A stretch of DNA of 64,000 nt, taken from positions 8,532,501 to 8,596,500 of the forward strand of contig NC_092571.1 of the NCBI RefSeq assembly GCF_037975245.1. The letters run 5' to 3'. Below the pieces are notes generated by a model. It was not told where the DNA came from and made no database searches. It saw nothing but the letters and a program-made list of their open reading frames with translations. A program made the translations under genes and the position numbers. This document shows positions 12,001 through 25,260 of the stretch, in pieces. Position 1 is the first letter of the stretch. The number at the start of each line of letters is the position of its first letter. The stretch comes from Apostichopus japonicus. Taxonomy: Eukaryota > Echinodermata > Holothuroidea > Aspidochirotida > Stichopodidae.

Positions 12001-14522
12001 TGTTCGGTACCGATCAATCGATTGTGCGGTACCGATCAATCGAATGTTCGGTACCGATCAATCGAATGTTCGGTACCGATCAATCGAATGTTCGGTACCG
12101 ATCAATAGAATGTTCGGTACCGATCAATCGAATGTTCGGTACCGATCAATCGAATGTGCGGTACCGATCAATCATATATGCGGTACACATCAATCGAATG
12201 TTCGGTACCGATCAATCCAATGTGCGGTACCGATTAATCGAATGTGCGGTACCGATCAATCGAATGTGCGGTACCGATCAATCGAATGTTCGATACCGAT
12301 CAATCGAATGTGCGGTACCGGACAATCGAAAATGCGGTACAAAACAATCGAATGTGCGGTACCGATGAATCAAATGTGTGGTACCGAACAATCGAATGTG
12401 CGGTACCGATTAATCGAATGTGCGGTACCGATCAATCGAATGTGCGGTACCGATCAATCGAATGTTCGATACCGATCAATCGAATGTGCGGTACCGAACA
12501 ATCGAATGTGCGGTACCGAACAATCGAATATGCGGTACCGATCAATCGAATGTGCGGTACCGATCAATCGAATGTGCGGTACCGATCAACTAATGTGCGA
12601 TACCGAACAATCGAATGTTCGGTACCGTACCGAACAATCATATATGCGGTACACATCAATCGAATGTTCGGTACCGATCAATCCAATGTGCGGTACCGAT
12701 TAATCGAATGTGCGGTACCGATCAATCGAATTTGCGGTACCGATCAATCGAATGTTCGATACCGATTAATCGAATGTGCGGTACCGGACAATCGAAAATG
12801 CGGTACAAAACAATCGAATGTGCGGTACCGATGAATCAAATGTGCGGTACCGAACAATCGAATGTTCGGTACCGATCAATCGAATGTTCGGTACCGATCA
12901 ATAGAATGTTTGATACCGATCAATCGAATGTTCGGTACCGATCAATCGAATGTGCGGTACCGATGAATCGAATGTGCGGTACCGATCAATCGAATGTTCG
13001 ATACCGATCAATCGAATGTGCGGTACCGAACAATCGAATGTGCGGTACCGAACAATCGAATTTGCTGTACCGATCAATCGAATGTGCGGTACCGATCAAT
13101 CGAATGTGCGGTACCGATCAACTAATGTGCGGTACCGAACAATCGAATGTTCGGTACCGTACCGAACAATCGAATATGCGGTACCGATCAATCAAATGTG
13201 CGGTACCGATCAATCGAATGTTCGGTACCGATCAATCGCATGTGCGGTACCGATCAATCGAATGGGCGGTATTGATCAATCGAATGTTCGGTACCGATCA
13301 ATCGAATGTGCGGTACCGATCAATCGAATGTTCGTTACCGATCAATCGAATGTGCGGTACCGATCAATCGAATGTTCGTTACCGATCAATCGAATGTGCG
13401 GTATTGATCAATCGAATGTTCGGTACCGATCAATCGAATGTGCGGTACCGATCAATCGAATGTTCGTTACCGATCAATCGAATGTGCGTTACCGATCAAT
13501 CGAATGTTCGTTACCGATCAATCGAATGTGCGGTACCGATCAATCGAATGTTCGGTACCGATCAATCGAATGTTCGGTACCGAACAATCGAATGTGCGGT
13601 ACCGATCAATCGAATGTGCGGAACCGATCAATCGAATGTTCGGTACCGTACCGATGAATCGAATGTGCGGTACCGATCAATCGAATGTGCGGTACCGATC
13701 AACTAATGTGCGATACCGAACAATCGAATGTGCGGTACCGAACAATCGAATGTGCGGTACCGAACAATCGAATGTGCGGTACCGATCAATCGAATGTGCG
13801 GTACCGATCAATCGAATGTTCGATACCGATCAATCGAATGTGCGGTACCGAACAATCGAATGTGCGGTACCGAACAATCGAATGTGCGGTACTGAACAAT
13901 CGAATGTGCGGTACCGATCAATCGAATGTTCGGTACCGATCAATCGCATGTGCGGTACCGATCAATCGAATGTGCGGTATTGATCAATCGAATGTTCGGT
14001 ACCGATCAATCGAATGTGCGGTACCGATCAATCGAATGTTCGTTACCGATCAATCGAATGTGCGGTACCGATCAATCGAATGTTCGTTACCGATCAATCG
14101 AATGTGCGGTATTGATCAATCGAATGTTCGGTACCGATCAATCGAATGTTCGGTACCGATCAATCGATTGTGCGGTACCGATCAATCGAATGTTCGGTAC
14201 CGATCAATCGAATGTGCGGTACCGATCAATCGAATGTGCGGTATTGATCAATCGAATGTTCGGTACCGATCAATAGAATGTTCGGTACCGATCAATCGAA
14301 TGTTCGGTACCGATCAATCGAATGTGCGGTACCGATCAATCATATATGCGGTACACATCAATCGAATGTTCGGTACCGATCAATCCAATGTGCGGTACCG
14401 ATTAATCGAATGTGCGGTACCGATCAATCGAATGTGCGGTACCGATCAATCGAATGTTCGATACCGATTAATCGAATGTGCGGTACCGATCAATCGAATG
14501 AGCGGTACCGATCAATCGAATG

Positions 14523-17500
14523 TTCGATACCGATCAATCGAATGTGCGGTACCGAACAATCGAAAATGCGGTACAAAACAATCGAATGTGCGGTACCGAT
14601 GAATCAAATGTGCGGTACCGAACAATCGAATGTGCGGTACCGATTAATCGAATGTGCGGTACCGATCAATCGAATGTGCGGTACCGATCAATCGAATGTT
14701 CGATACCGATCAATCGAATGTGCGGTACAAAACAATCGAATGTGCGGTACCGATGAATCAAATGTGCGGTACCGAACAATCGAATGTGCGGTACCGATTA
14801 ATCGAATGTGCGGTACCGATCAATCGAATGTGCGGTACCGATCAATCGAATGTTCGATACCGATCAATCGAATGTTCGGTACCGAACAATCGAATGTGCG
14901 GTACCGAACAATCGAATGTGCGGTACCGATCAATCGAATGTGCGGTACCGATCAATCGAATGTGCGGTACCGATCAATCGAATGTTCGTTACCGATCAAT
15001 CGAATGTGCGGTATTGATCAATCGAATGTTCGGTACCGATCAATCGAATGTTCGGTACCGATCAATCGATTGTGCGGTACCGATCAATCGAATGTTCGGT
15101 ACCGATCAATCGAATGTGCGGTACCGATCAATCGAATGTGCGGTATTGATCAATCGAATGTTCGGTACCGATCAATCGAATGTTCGGTACCGATCAATCG
15201 AATGTTCGGTAACGATCAATCGAATGTTCGGAACCGATCAATAGAATGTTTGATACCGATCAATCGAATGTTCGGTACCGATCAATCGAATGTGCGGTAC
15301 CGATCAATGGAATGTGCGGTACCGATCAATCGAATGTTCGATACCGATCAATCGAATGTGCGGTACCGATCAATCGAATGTGCGGTACCGAACAATCGAA
15401 TTTGCGGTACCGATCAATCGAATGTGCGGTACCGATCAATCGAATGTGCGGTACCGATCAACTAATGTGCGGTACCGAACAATCGAATGTTCGGTACCGT
15501 ACCGAACAATCGAATATGCGGTACCGATCAATCAAATGTGCGGTACCGATCAATCGAATGTTCGGTACCGATCAATCGCATGTGCGGTACCGATCAATCG
15601 AATGTGCGGTACCGAACAATCGAATTTGCGGTACCAATCAATCGAATGTGCGGTACCGATCAATCGAATGTGCGGTACCGATCAACTAATGTGCGGTACC
15701 GAACAATCGAATGTTCGGTACCGTACCGAACAATCGAATATGCGGTACCGATCAATCAAATGTGCGGTACCGATCAATCGAATGTTCGGTACCGATCAAT
15801 CGCATGTGCGGTACCGATCAATCGAATGGGCGGTATTGATCAATCGAATGTTCGGTACCGATCAATCGAATGTGCGGTACCGATCAATCGAATGTTCGTT
15901 ACCGATCAATCGAATGTGCGGTACCGATCAATCGAATGTTCGTTACCGATCAATCGAATGTGCGGTATTGATCAATCGAATGTTCGGTACCGATCAATCG
16001 AATGTTCGGTACCGATCAATCGATTGTGCGGTACCGATGAATCGAATGTGCGGTACCGATCAATCGAATGTTCGGTACCGATCAATCGAATGTTCGGTAC
16101 CGATCAATAGAATGTTCGGTACCGATCAATCGAATGTTCGGTACCGATCAATCGAATGTGCGGTACCGATCAATCATATATGCGGTACACATCAATCGAA
16201 TGTTCGGTACCGATCAATCCAATGTGCGGTACCGATTAATCGAATGTGCGGTACCGATCAATCGAATGTGCGGTACCGATCAATCGAATGTTCGATACCG
16301 ATCAATCGAATGTGCGGTACCGGACAATCGAAAATGCGGTACAAAACAATCGAATGTGCGGTACCGATGAATCAAATGTGCGGTACCGAACAATCGAATG
16401 TGCGGTACCGATTAATCGAATGTGCGGTACCGATCAATCGAATGTGCGGTACCGATCAATCGAATGTTCGATACCGATCAATCGAATGTGCGGTACCGAA
16501 CAATCGAATGTGCGGTACCGAACAATCGAATATGCGGTACCGATCAATCGAATGTGCGGTACCGATCAATCGAATGTTCGGTACCGATCAATCGCATGTG
16601 CGGTACCGATCAATCGAATGTGCGGTATTGATCAATCGAATGTTCGGTACCGATCAATCGAATGTGCGGTACCGATCAATCGAATATTCGTTACCGATCA
16701 ATCGAATGTGCGGTACCGATCAATCGAATGTTCGTTACCGATCAATCGAATGTGCGGTATTGATCAATCGAATGTTCGGTACCGATCAATCGAATGTTCG
16801 GTACCGATCAATCGATTGTACGGTACCGATCAATCGAATGTTCGGTACCGATCAATCAAATGTGCGGTACCGATCAATCGAATGTGCGGTATTGATCAAT
16901 CGAATGTTCGGTACCGATCAATCGAATGTTCGGTACCGATCAATCGAATGTTCGGTACCGATCAATCGAATGTTCGGTACCGATCAATAGAATGTTTGAT
17001 ACCGATCAATCGAATGTTCGGTACCGATCAATCGAATGTGCGGTACCGATCAATCGAATGTGCGGTATCGATCAATCGAATGTTCGATACCGATCAATCG
17101 AATGTGCGGTACCGAACAATCGAATGTGCGGTACCGAACAATCGAATTTGCGGTACCGATCAATCGAATGTGCGGTACCGATCAATCGAATGTGCGGTAC
17201 CGATCAACTAATGTGCGGTACCGAACAATCGAATGTTCGGTAATGTACCGAACAATCGAATATGCGGTACCGATCAATCAAATGTGCGGTACCGATCAAT
17301 CGAATGTTCGGTACCGATCAATCGCATGTGCGCTACCGATCAATCGAATGGGCGGTATTGATCAATCGAATGTTCGGTACCGATCAATAGAATGTTCGGT
17401 ACCGATCAATCGAATGTTCGGTACCGATCAATCGAATGTGCGGTACCGATCAATCATATATGCGGTACACATCAATCGAATGTTCGGTACCGATCAATCC

Positions 17501-18520
17501 AATGTGCGGTACCGATTAATCGAATGTGCGGTACCGATCAATCGAATGTTCGATACCGATCAATCGAATGTGCGGTACCGGACAATCGAAAATGCGGTAC
17601 AAAACAATCGAATGTGCGGTACCGATGAATCAAATGTGCGGTACCGAACAATCGAATGTGCGGTACCGATTAATCGAATGTGCGGTACCGATCAATCGAA
17701 TGTGCGGTACCGATCAATCGAATGTTCGATACCGATCAATCGAATGTGCGGTACCGAACAATCGAATGTGCGGTACCGAACAATCGAATATGCGGTACCG
17801 ATCAATCGAATGTGCGGTACCGAGCAATCGAATGTGCGGTACCGATCAACTAATGTGCGATACCGAACAATCGAATGTTCGGTACCGTACCGAACAATCG
17901 AATATGCGGTACCGATCAATCGAATGTGCGGTACCGATCAATCGAATGTTCGGTACCGATCAATCGCATGTGCGGTACCGATCAATCGAATGTGCGGTAC
18001 CGATCAATCGAATGTGCGGTATTGATCAATCGAATGTTCGGTACCGATCAATCGAATGTGCGGTACCGATCAATCGAATGTTCGTTACCGATCAATCGAA
18101 TGTGCGGTACCGATCAATCGAATGTTCCTTACCGATCAATCGAATGTGCGGTATTGATCAATCGAATGTTCGGTACCGATCAATCGAATGTTCGGTACCG
18201 ATCAATCGATTGTGCGGTACCGATCAATCGAATGTGCGGTATTGATCAATCGAATGTTCGGTACCGATCAATAGAATGTTCGGTACCGATCAATCGAATG
18301 TTCGGTACCGATCAATCGAATGTGCGGTACCGATCAATCATATATGCGGTACACATCAATCGAATGTTCGGTACCGATCAATCCAATGTGCGGTACCGAT
18401 TAATCGAATGTGCGGTACCGATCAATCGAATGTGCGGTACCGATCAATCGAATGTTCGATACCGATTAATCGAATGTGCGGTACCGATCAATCGAATGTG
18501 CGGTACCGATCAATCGAATG
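14523..18520 (+). repeat. Higher-order repeat, region 1, copy C, internally deleted (3,998 bp)
   Basis: This third copy starts with the same unit order as 1 and 6,919 and ends at the next restart at 18,521. It is about half length. It lacks the 198-bp tandem duplication found in A and B, carries one extra 22-bp unit near 17,990, and jumps near 18,210-18,240 from a sequence like 3,850 of copy A to one like 6,640. About 3 kb of the middle of the HOR is therefore missing. Private changes include GTAACG near 15,211 and GGAACCG near 15,230. CATATATG markers are at 16,175, 17,455 and 18,339. Confidence 0.85.
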
Positions 18521-18696
18521 TTCGATACCGATCAATCGAATGTGCGGTACCGAACAATCGAAAATGCGGTACAAAACAATCGAATGTGCGGTACCGATGA
18601 ATCAAATGTGCGGTACCGAACAATCGAATGTGCGGTACCGATTAATCGAATGTACGGTACCGATCAATCGAATGTGCGGTACCGATCAATCGAATG

Positions 18697-18736
18697 TTCG
18701 ATGGCGATCAATCGAATGCTCCGTACCGTACCAAAC
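18697..18736 (+). repeat. Rare divergent unit pair (GATGGCGATC ... GCTCCGTACC), copy 1
   Basis: Two adjacent units carry TTCGATGGCGATC, then GCTCCGTACC and GTACCAAAC, a combination seen only three times in the window (also 39,223-39,262 and 40,398-40,437). Its rarity makes it a useful marker for tracing long-range copying. Confidence 0.85.
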
Positions 18737-18759
18737 AATCGAATGTTCGGTACCGATCA

Positions 18760-19461
18760 ATCGAATGTGCGGTATTGATCAATCGAATGTTCGGTACCGA
18801 TCAATCGAATGTTCGGTACCGATCAATCGAATGTTCGGTACCGATCAATCGAATGTTCGGTACCGATCAATAGAATGTTTGATACCGATCAATCGAATGT
18901 TCGGTACCGATCAATCGAATGTGCGGTACCGATCAATCGAATGTGCGGTACCGATCAATCGAATGTTCGATACCGATCAATCGAATGTGCGGTACCGAAC
19001 AATCGAATGTGCGGTACCGAACAATCGAATTTGCGGTACCGATCAATCGAATGTGCGGTACCGATCAATCGAATGTGCGGTACCGATCAACTAATGTGCG
19101 GTACCGATCAATCGAATGTGCGGTATTGATCAATCGAATGTTCGGTACCGATCAATCGAATGTTCGGTACCGATCAATCGAATGTTCGGTACCGATCAAT
19201 CGAATGTTCGGTACCGATCAATAGAATGTTTGATACCGATCAATCGAATGTTCGGTACCGATCAATCGAATGTGCGGTACCGATCAATCGAATGTGCGGT
19301 ACCGATCAATCGAATGTTCGATACCGATCAATCGAATGTGCGGTACCGAACAATCGAATGTGCGGTACCGAACAATCGAATTTGCGGTACCGATCAATCG
19401 AATGTGCGGTACCGATCAATCGAATGTGCGGTACCGATCAACTAATGTGCGGTACCGAACA
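18760..19461 (+). repeat. 351-bp tandem pair
   Basis: The block from about 18,760 recurs immediately at an offset of 351 bp (15 regular units plus one 21-bp CAACTAATG unit). Both copies run from the GTATTGATC unit through several GTTCGG units, the AATAGAATGTTTGATACC unit and the AATTTGCGG unit to CAACTAATG. After the first copy the palindromic 27-bp unit is missing; the second copy has it. Confidence 0.75.
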
Positions 19462-20239
19462 ATCGAATGTTCGGTACCGTACCGAACAATCGAATATGCG
19501 GTACCGATCAATCGAATGTGCGGTATTGATCAATCGAATGTTCGGTACCGATCAATCGAATGTGCGGTACCGATCAATCGAATGTTCGTTACCGATCAAT
19601 CGAATGTGCGGTACCGATCAATCGAATGTTCGGTACCGATCAATCGAATGTTCGGTACCGATGAATCGAATGTGCGGTACCGATCAATCGAATGTGCGGT
19701 ATTGATCAATCGAATGTTCGGTACCGATCAATCGATTGTGCGGTACCGATCAATCGAATGTGCGGTATTGATCAATCGAATGTTCGGTACCGATCAATCG
19801 AATGTTCGGTACCGATCAATCGAATGTTCGGTACCGATCAATCGAATGTTCGGTACCGATCAATCGAATGTGCGGTACCGATCAATCGAATGTGCGGTAC
19901 CGATCAATCGAATGTTCGATACCGATCAATCGAATGTGCGGTACCGAACAATCGAATGTGCGGTACCGAACAATCGAATTTGCGGTACCGATCAATCGAA
20001 TGTGCGGTACCGATCAATCGAATGTGCGGTACCGATCAACTAATGTGCGGTACCGAACAATCGAATGTTCGGTACCGTACCGAACAATCGAATATGCGGT
20101 ACCGATCAATCAAATGTGCGGTACCGATCAATCGAATGTTCGGTACCGATCAATCGCATGTGCGGTACCGATCAATCGAATGGGCGGTATTGATCAATCG
20201 AATGTTCGGTACCGATCAATCGAATGTGCGGTACCGATC

Positions 20240-22950
20240 AATCGCATGTGCGGTACCGATCAATCGAATGTGCGGTATTGATCAATCGAATGTTCGGTAC
20301 CGATCAATCGAATGTGCGGTACCGATCAATCGAATGTTCGGTACCGATCAATCGAATGTGCGGTATTGATCAATCGAATGTTCGGTACCGATCAATCGAA
20401 TGTTCGGTATCGATCAATCGAATGTTCGGTACCGATCAATCGAATGTTCGGTACCGATCAATAGAATGTTCGGTACCGATCAATCGAATGTTCGGTACCG
20501 ATCAATCGAATGTGCGGTACCGATCAATCATATATGCGGTACACATCAATCGAATGTTCGGTACCGATCAATCGAATGTGCGGTACCTATTAATCGAATG
20601 TGCGGTACCGATCAATCGAATGTGCGGTACCGATCAATCGAATGTTCGATACCGATCAATCGAATGTGCGGTACCGAACAATCGAAAATGCGGTACCGAA
20701 CAATCGAATATGCGGTACCGATGAATCGAATGTGCGGTACCGATGAATCGAATGTGCGGAACCGATCAATCGAATGTTCGGTACCGTACCGATGAATCGA
20801 ATGTGCGGTACCGATGAATCGAATGTGCGGTACCGATCAACTAATGTGCGATACCGAACAATCGAATGTGTGGTACCGTACCGATGAATCGAATGTGCGG
20901 TACCGATGAATCGAATGTGCGGTACCGATCAATCGAATGTTCGGTACCGATTAATCGCATGTGCGGTACCGATCAATCGAATGTGCGGTATTGATCAATC
21001 GAATGTTCGGTACCGATCAATTGAATGTGCGGTACCGATCAATCGAATGTTCGTTACCGATCAATCGAATGTGCGGTACCGATCAATCGAATGTTCGTTA
21101 CCGATCAATCGAATGTGCGGTATTGATCAATCGAATGTTCGGTACCGATCAATCGAATGTTCGGTACCGATCAATCGATTGTGCGGTACCGATCAATCGA
21201 ATGTTCGGTACCGATGAATCGAATGTGCGGTACCGATCAATCGAATGTGCGGTATTGATTAATCGAATGTTCGGTACCGATCAATCGAATGTTCGGTACT
21301 GATCAATCGAATGTTCGGTACCGATCAATCGAATGTTCGGTACCGATCAATAGAATGTTCGGTACCGATCAATCGAATGTTCGGTACCGATCAATAGAAT
21401 GTTCGGTACCGATCAATCGAATGTTCGGTACCGATCAATCGAATGTTCGGTACCGATCAATCGAATGTTCGGTACCGATCAATAGAATGTTTGATACCGA
21501 TCAATCGAATGTTCGGTACCGATCAATCGAATGTGCGGTACCGATCAATCGAATGTGCGGTACCGATCAATCGAATGTTCGATACCGATCAATCGAATGT
21601 GCGGTACCGAACAATCGAATGTGCGGTACCGAACAATCGAATTTGCGGTACCGATCAATCGAATGTGCGGTACCGATCAATCGAATGTGCGGTACCGATC
21701 AACTAATGTGCGGTACCGAACAATCGAATGTTCGGTACCGTACCGAACAATCGAATATGCGGTACCGATCAATCAAATGTGCGGTACCGATCAATCGAAT
21801 GTTCGGTACCGATCAATCGCATGTGCGGTACCGATCAATCGAATGTGCGGTATTGATCAATCGAATGTTCGGTACCGATCAATCGAATGTGCGGTACCGA
21901 TCAATCGAATGTTCGTTACCGATCAATCGAATGTGCGGTACCGATCAATCGAATGTTCGTTACCGATCAATCGAATGTGCGGTATTGATCAATCGAATGT
22001 TCGGTACCGATGAATCGAATGTGCGGTACCGATCAATCGAATGTGCGGTATTGATCAATCGAATGTTCGGTACCGATCAATCGAATGTGCGGTACCGATC
22101 AATCGAATGTGCGGTATTGATCAATCGAATGTTCGTTACCGATCAATCGAATGTTCGGTACCGATCAATCGAATGTTCGGTACCGATCAATCGAATGTTC
22201 GGTACCGATCAATAGAATGTTTGATACCGATCAATCGAATGTTCGGTACCGATCAATCGAATGTGCGGTACCGATCAATCGAATGTGCGGTACCGATCAA
22301 TCGAATGTTCGATACCGATCAATCGAATGTGCGATACCGATCAATCATATATGCGGTACACATCAATCGAATGTTCGGTACCGATCAATCGAATGTGCGG
22401 TACCGATTAATCGAATGTTCGGTACCGATCAATCGATTGTGCGGTACCGATCAATCGAATGTTCGGTACCGATGAATCGAATGTGCGGTACCGATCAATC
22501 GAATGTGCGGTATTGATCAATCGAATGTTCGGTACCGATCAATCGAATGTGCGGTACCGATCAATCGAATGTGCGGTATTGATCAATCGAATGTTCGGTA
22601 CCGATCAATCGAATGTTCGGTACCGATCAATCGAATGTTCGGTACCGATCAATCAAATGTTCGGTACCGATCAATAGAATGTTTGATACCGATCAATCGA
22701 ATGTTCGGTACCGATCAATCGAATGTGCGGTACCGATCAATCGAATGTGCGGTACCGATCAATCGAATGTTCGATACCGATCAATCGAATGTGCGGTACC
22801 GAACAATCGAATGTGCGTTACCGAACAATCGAATTTGCGGTACCGATCAATCGAATGTGCGGTACCGATCAATCGAATGTGCGGTACCGATCAACTAATG
22901 TGCGGTACCGAACAATCGAATGTTCGGTACCGTACCGAACAATCGAATAT
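20240..22950 (+). repeat. Region 2 mosaic, middle block
   Basis: Satellite units only. The first GTACCTATTAATCG unit of the window is at about 20,585; this variant replaces GTACCGATTAATCG after many later CATATATG markers. The stretch of about 20,600-21,500 matches about 41,950-42,850 at an offset of 21,350 bp, and about 21,750-22,250 matches 27,550-28,050 at an offset of 5,794 bp. Within about 21,300-21,500 a run of GTTCGG units alternates with AATAGAATG units. Confidence 0.65.
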
Positions 22951-22999
22951 GCGGTACCGATCAATCAAATGTGCGGTACCGATCAATCGAATGTTCGGT

Positions 23000-25260
23000 A
23001 CCGATCAATCGCATGTGCGGTACCGATCAATCGAATGTGCGGTACCGATCAATCGAATGTTCGTTACCGATCAATCGAATGTGCGGTATTGATCAATCGA
23101 ATGTTCGGTACCGATCAATCGAATGTTCGGTACCGATCAATCGATTGTGCGGTACCGATCAATCGAATGTTCGGTACCGATGAATCGAATGTGCGGTACC
23201 GATCAATCGAATGTGCGGTATTGATCAATCGAATGTTCGGTACCGATCAATCGAATGTTCGGTACCGATCAATCGAATGTTCGGTACCGATCAATCGAAT
23301 GTTCAGTACCGATCAATAGAATGTTCGGTACCGATCAATCGAATGTTCGGTACCGATCAATCGAATGTTCGGTACCGATCAATCGAATGTGCGGTACCGA
23401 TCAATCATATATGCGGTACACATCAATCGAATGTTCGGTACCGATCAATCGAATGTGCGGTACCGATTAATCGAATGTGCGGTACCGATCAATCGAATGT
23501 GCGGTACCGATCAATCGAATGTTCGATACCGATCAATCGAATGAGCGGTACCGGACAATCGAATGTGCGGTACCGAACAATCGAATATGCGGTACCGATG
23601 AATCGAATGTGCGGTACCGATCAATCGAATGTGCGGAACCGATCAATCGAATGTTCGGTACCGTACCGATGAATCGAATGTGCGGTACCGATCAATCGAA
23701 TGTTCGGTACCGATCAACTAATGTGCGATACCGAACAATCGAATGTGCGGTACCGAACAATCGAATGTGCGGTACCGATCAATCGAATGTGCGGTACCGA
23801 TCAATCGAATGTTCGGTACCGTACCGATGAATCGATTGTGCGGTACCGATCAATCGAATGTGCGGTACCGATCAACAAATGTGCGATACCGAACAATCGA
23901 ATGTGCGGTACCGAACAATCGAATGTGCGGTACCGAACAATCGAATATGCGGTACCGATCAATCGAATGTGCGGTACCGATCAATCGAATGTGCGATACC
24001 GATCAATCATATAAGCGGTACACATCAATCGAATGTTCGGTACCGATCAATCGAATGTGCGGTACCGATTAATCGAATGTGCGGTACCGATCAATCGAAT
24101 GTGCGGTACCGATCAATCGAATGTTCGATACCGATCAATCGAATGAGCGGTACCGGACAATCGAATGTGCGGTACCGAACAATCGAATATGCGGTACCGA
24201 TGAATCGAATGTGCGGTACCGATCAATCGAATGTGCGGAACCGATCAAACGAATGTTCGGTACCGTACCGATGAATCGAATGTGCGGTACCGATCAATCG
24301 AATGTTCGGTACCGATCAACTAATGTGCGATACCGAACAATCGAATGTGCGGTACCGAACAATCGAATGTGCGGTACCGATCAATCGAATGTGCGGAACC
24401 GATCAATCGAATGTTCGGTACCGTACCGATGAATCGAATGTGCGGTACCGATCAATCGAATGTGCGGTACCGATCAACTAATGTGCGATACCGAACAATC
24501 GAATGTGCGGTACCGAACAATCGAATGTGCGGTACCGAACAATCGAACATGCGGTACCGATCAATCAAATGTGCGGTACCGATCAACTAATGTGCGATAC
24601 CGAACAATCGAATGTTCGGTACCGTACCGAACAATCGAATATGCGGTACCGATCAATCGAATGTGCGGTACCGATCAATCTAATGTTCGGTACCGATCAA
24701 TCGCATGTGCGGTACCGATCAATCGAATGTGCGGTATTGATCAATCGAATGTTCGGTACCGATCAATCGAATGTGCGGTACCGATCAATCGAATGTTCGG
24801 TACCGATCAATCGAATGTTCGGTACCGAACAATCGATTATGCGGTACCGATCAATCAAATGTGCGGTACCGATCAACTAATGTGCGATACCGAACAATCG
24901 AATGTTCGGTACCGTACCGAACAATCGAATATGCGGTACCGATCAATCGAATGTGCGGTACCGATCAATCGAATGTTCGGTACCGATCAATCGCATGTGC
25001 GGTACCGATCAATCGAATGTGCGGTATTGATCAATCGAATGTTCGGTACCGATCAATCGAATGTGCGGTACCGATCAATCGAATGTTCGGTATCGATCAA
25101 TCGAATGTTCGGTACCGATCAATCGAATGTTCGGTACCGATCAATAGAATGTTCGGTACCGATCAATCGAATGTTCGGTACCGATCAATCGAATGTGCGG
25201 TACCGATCAATCATATATGCGGTACACATCAATCGAATGTTCGGTACCGATCAATCGAAT
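23000..25260 (+). repeat. Long-range duplicated block, left member (offset 5,553 bp)
   Basis: Unit order from about 23,050 to about 25,260 recurs at about 28,600-30,810, always displaced by 5,553 bp. CATATATG markers fit (23,406 with 28,959; 24,008 with 29,561; 25,212 with 30,765). The right member has the intact CATATATG at 29,561 where this one has CATATAAG at 24,008. The match ends where this member has a GTACCTATTAATCG unit and the right member has GTACCGATTAATCG. Confidence 0.75.

Larger units (their letters stand above)
6919..14522 (+). repeat. Higher-order repeat, region 1, copy B (7,604 bp)
   Basis: This copy follows copy A directly and repeats its unit order. Its first 4.4 kb matches copy A at an offset of 6,918. 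After about 11,400 the offset becomes 7,538 because of 620 extra bp. After about 14,090 it becomes 7,604 because of a further 66 bp (three units, within about 14,100-14,200). CATATATG markers lie at 8,571, 10,049, 12,173, 12,639 and 14,341. Substitutions relative to A include A5412 to G at 12,950 (AATATGCGG to AATGTGCGG) and the change from AATTTGCGG (near 5,541) to AATGTGCGG (near 13,079). Confidence 0.9.
18521..20240 (+). repeat. Region 2 mosaic, start block with GATGGCGATC marker
   Basis: The block begins like a fourth region 1 HOR copy (TTCGATACC, then TCGAAAATG and TACAAAACAATCG units) but diverges within about 180 bp at an unusual pair of units carrying GATGGCGATC and GCTCCGTACC. The rest is made of short duplicated blocks that also occur in region 1 (AATAGAATGTTTGATACC, AATTTGCGG and GGGCGGTATTG units). 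Related blocks lie at about 39,040-40,230 and 40,230-41,600. TACAAAACAATCG units stop at about 18,580 and reappear only near 39,095 and 40,270. Confidence 0.7.
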
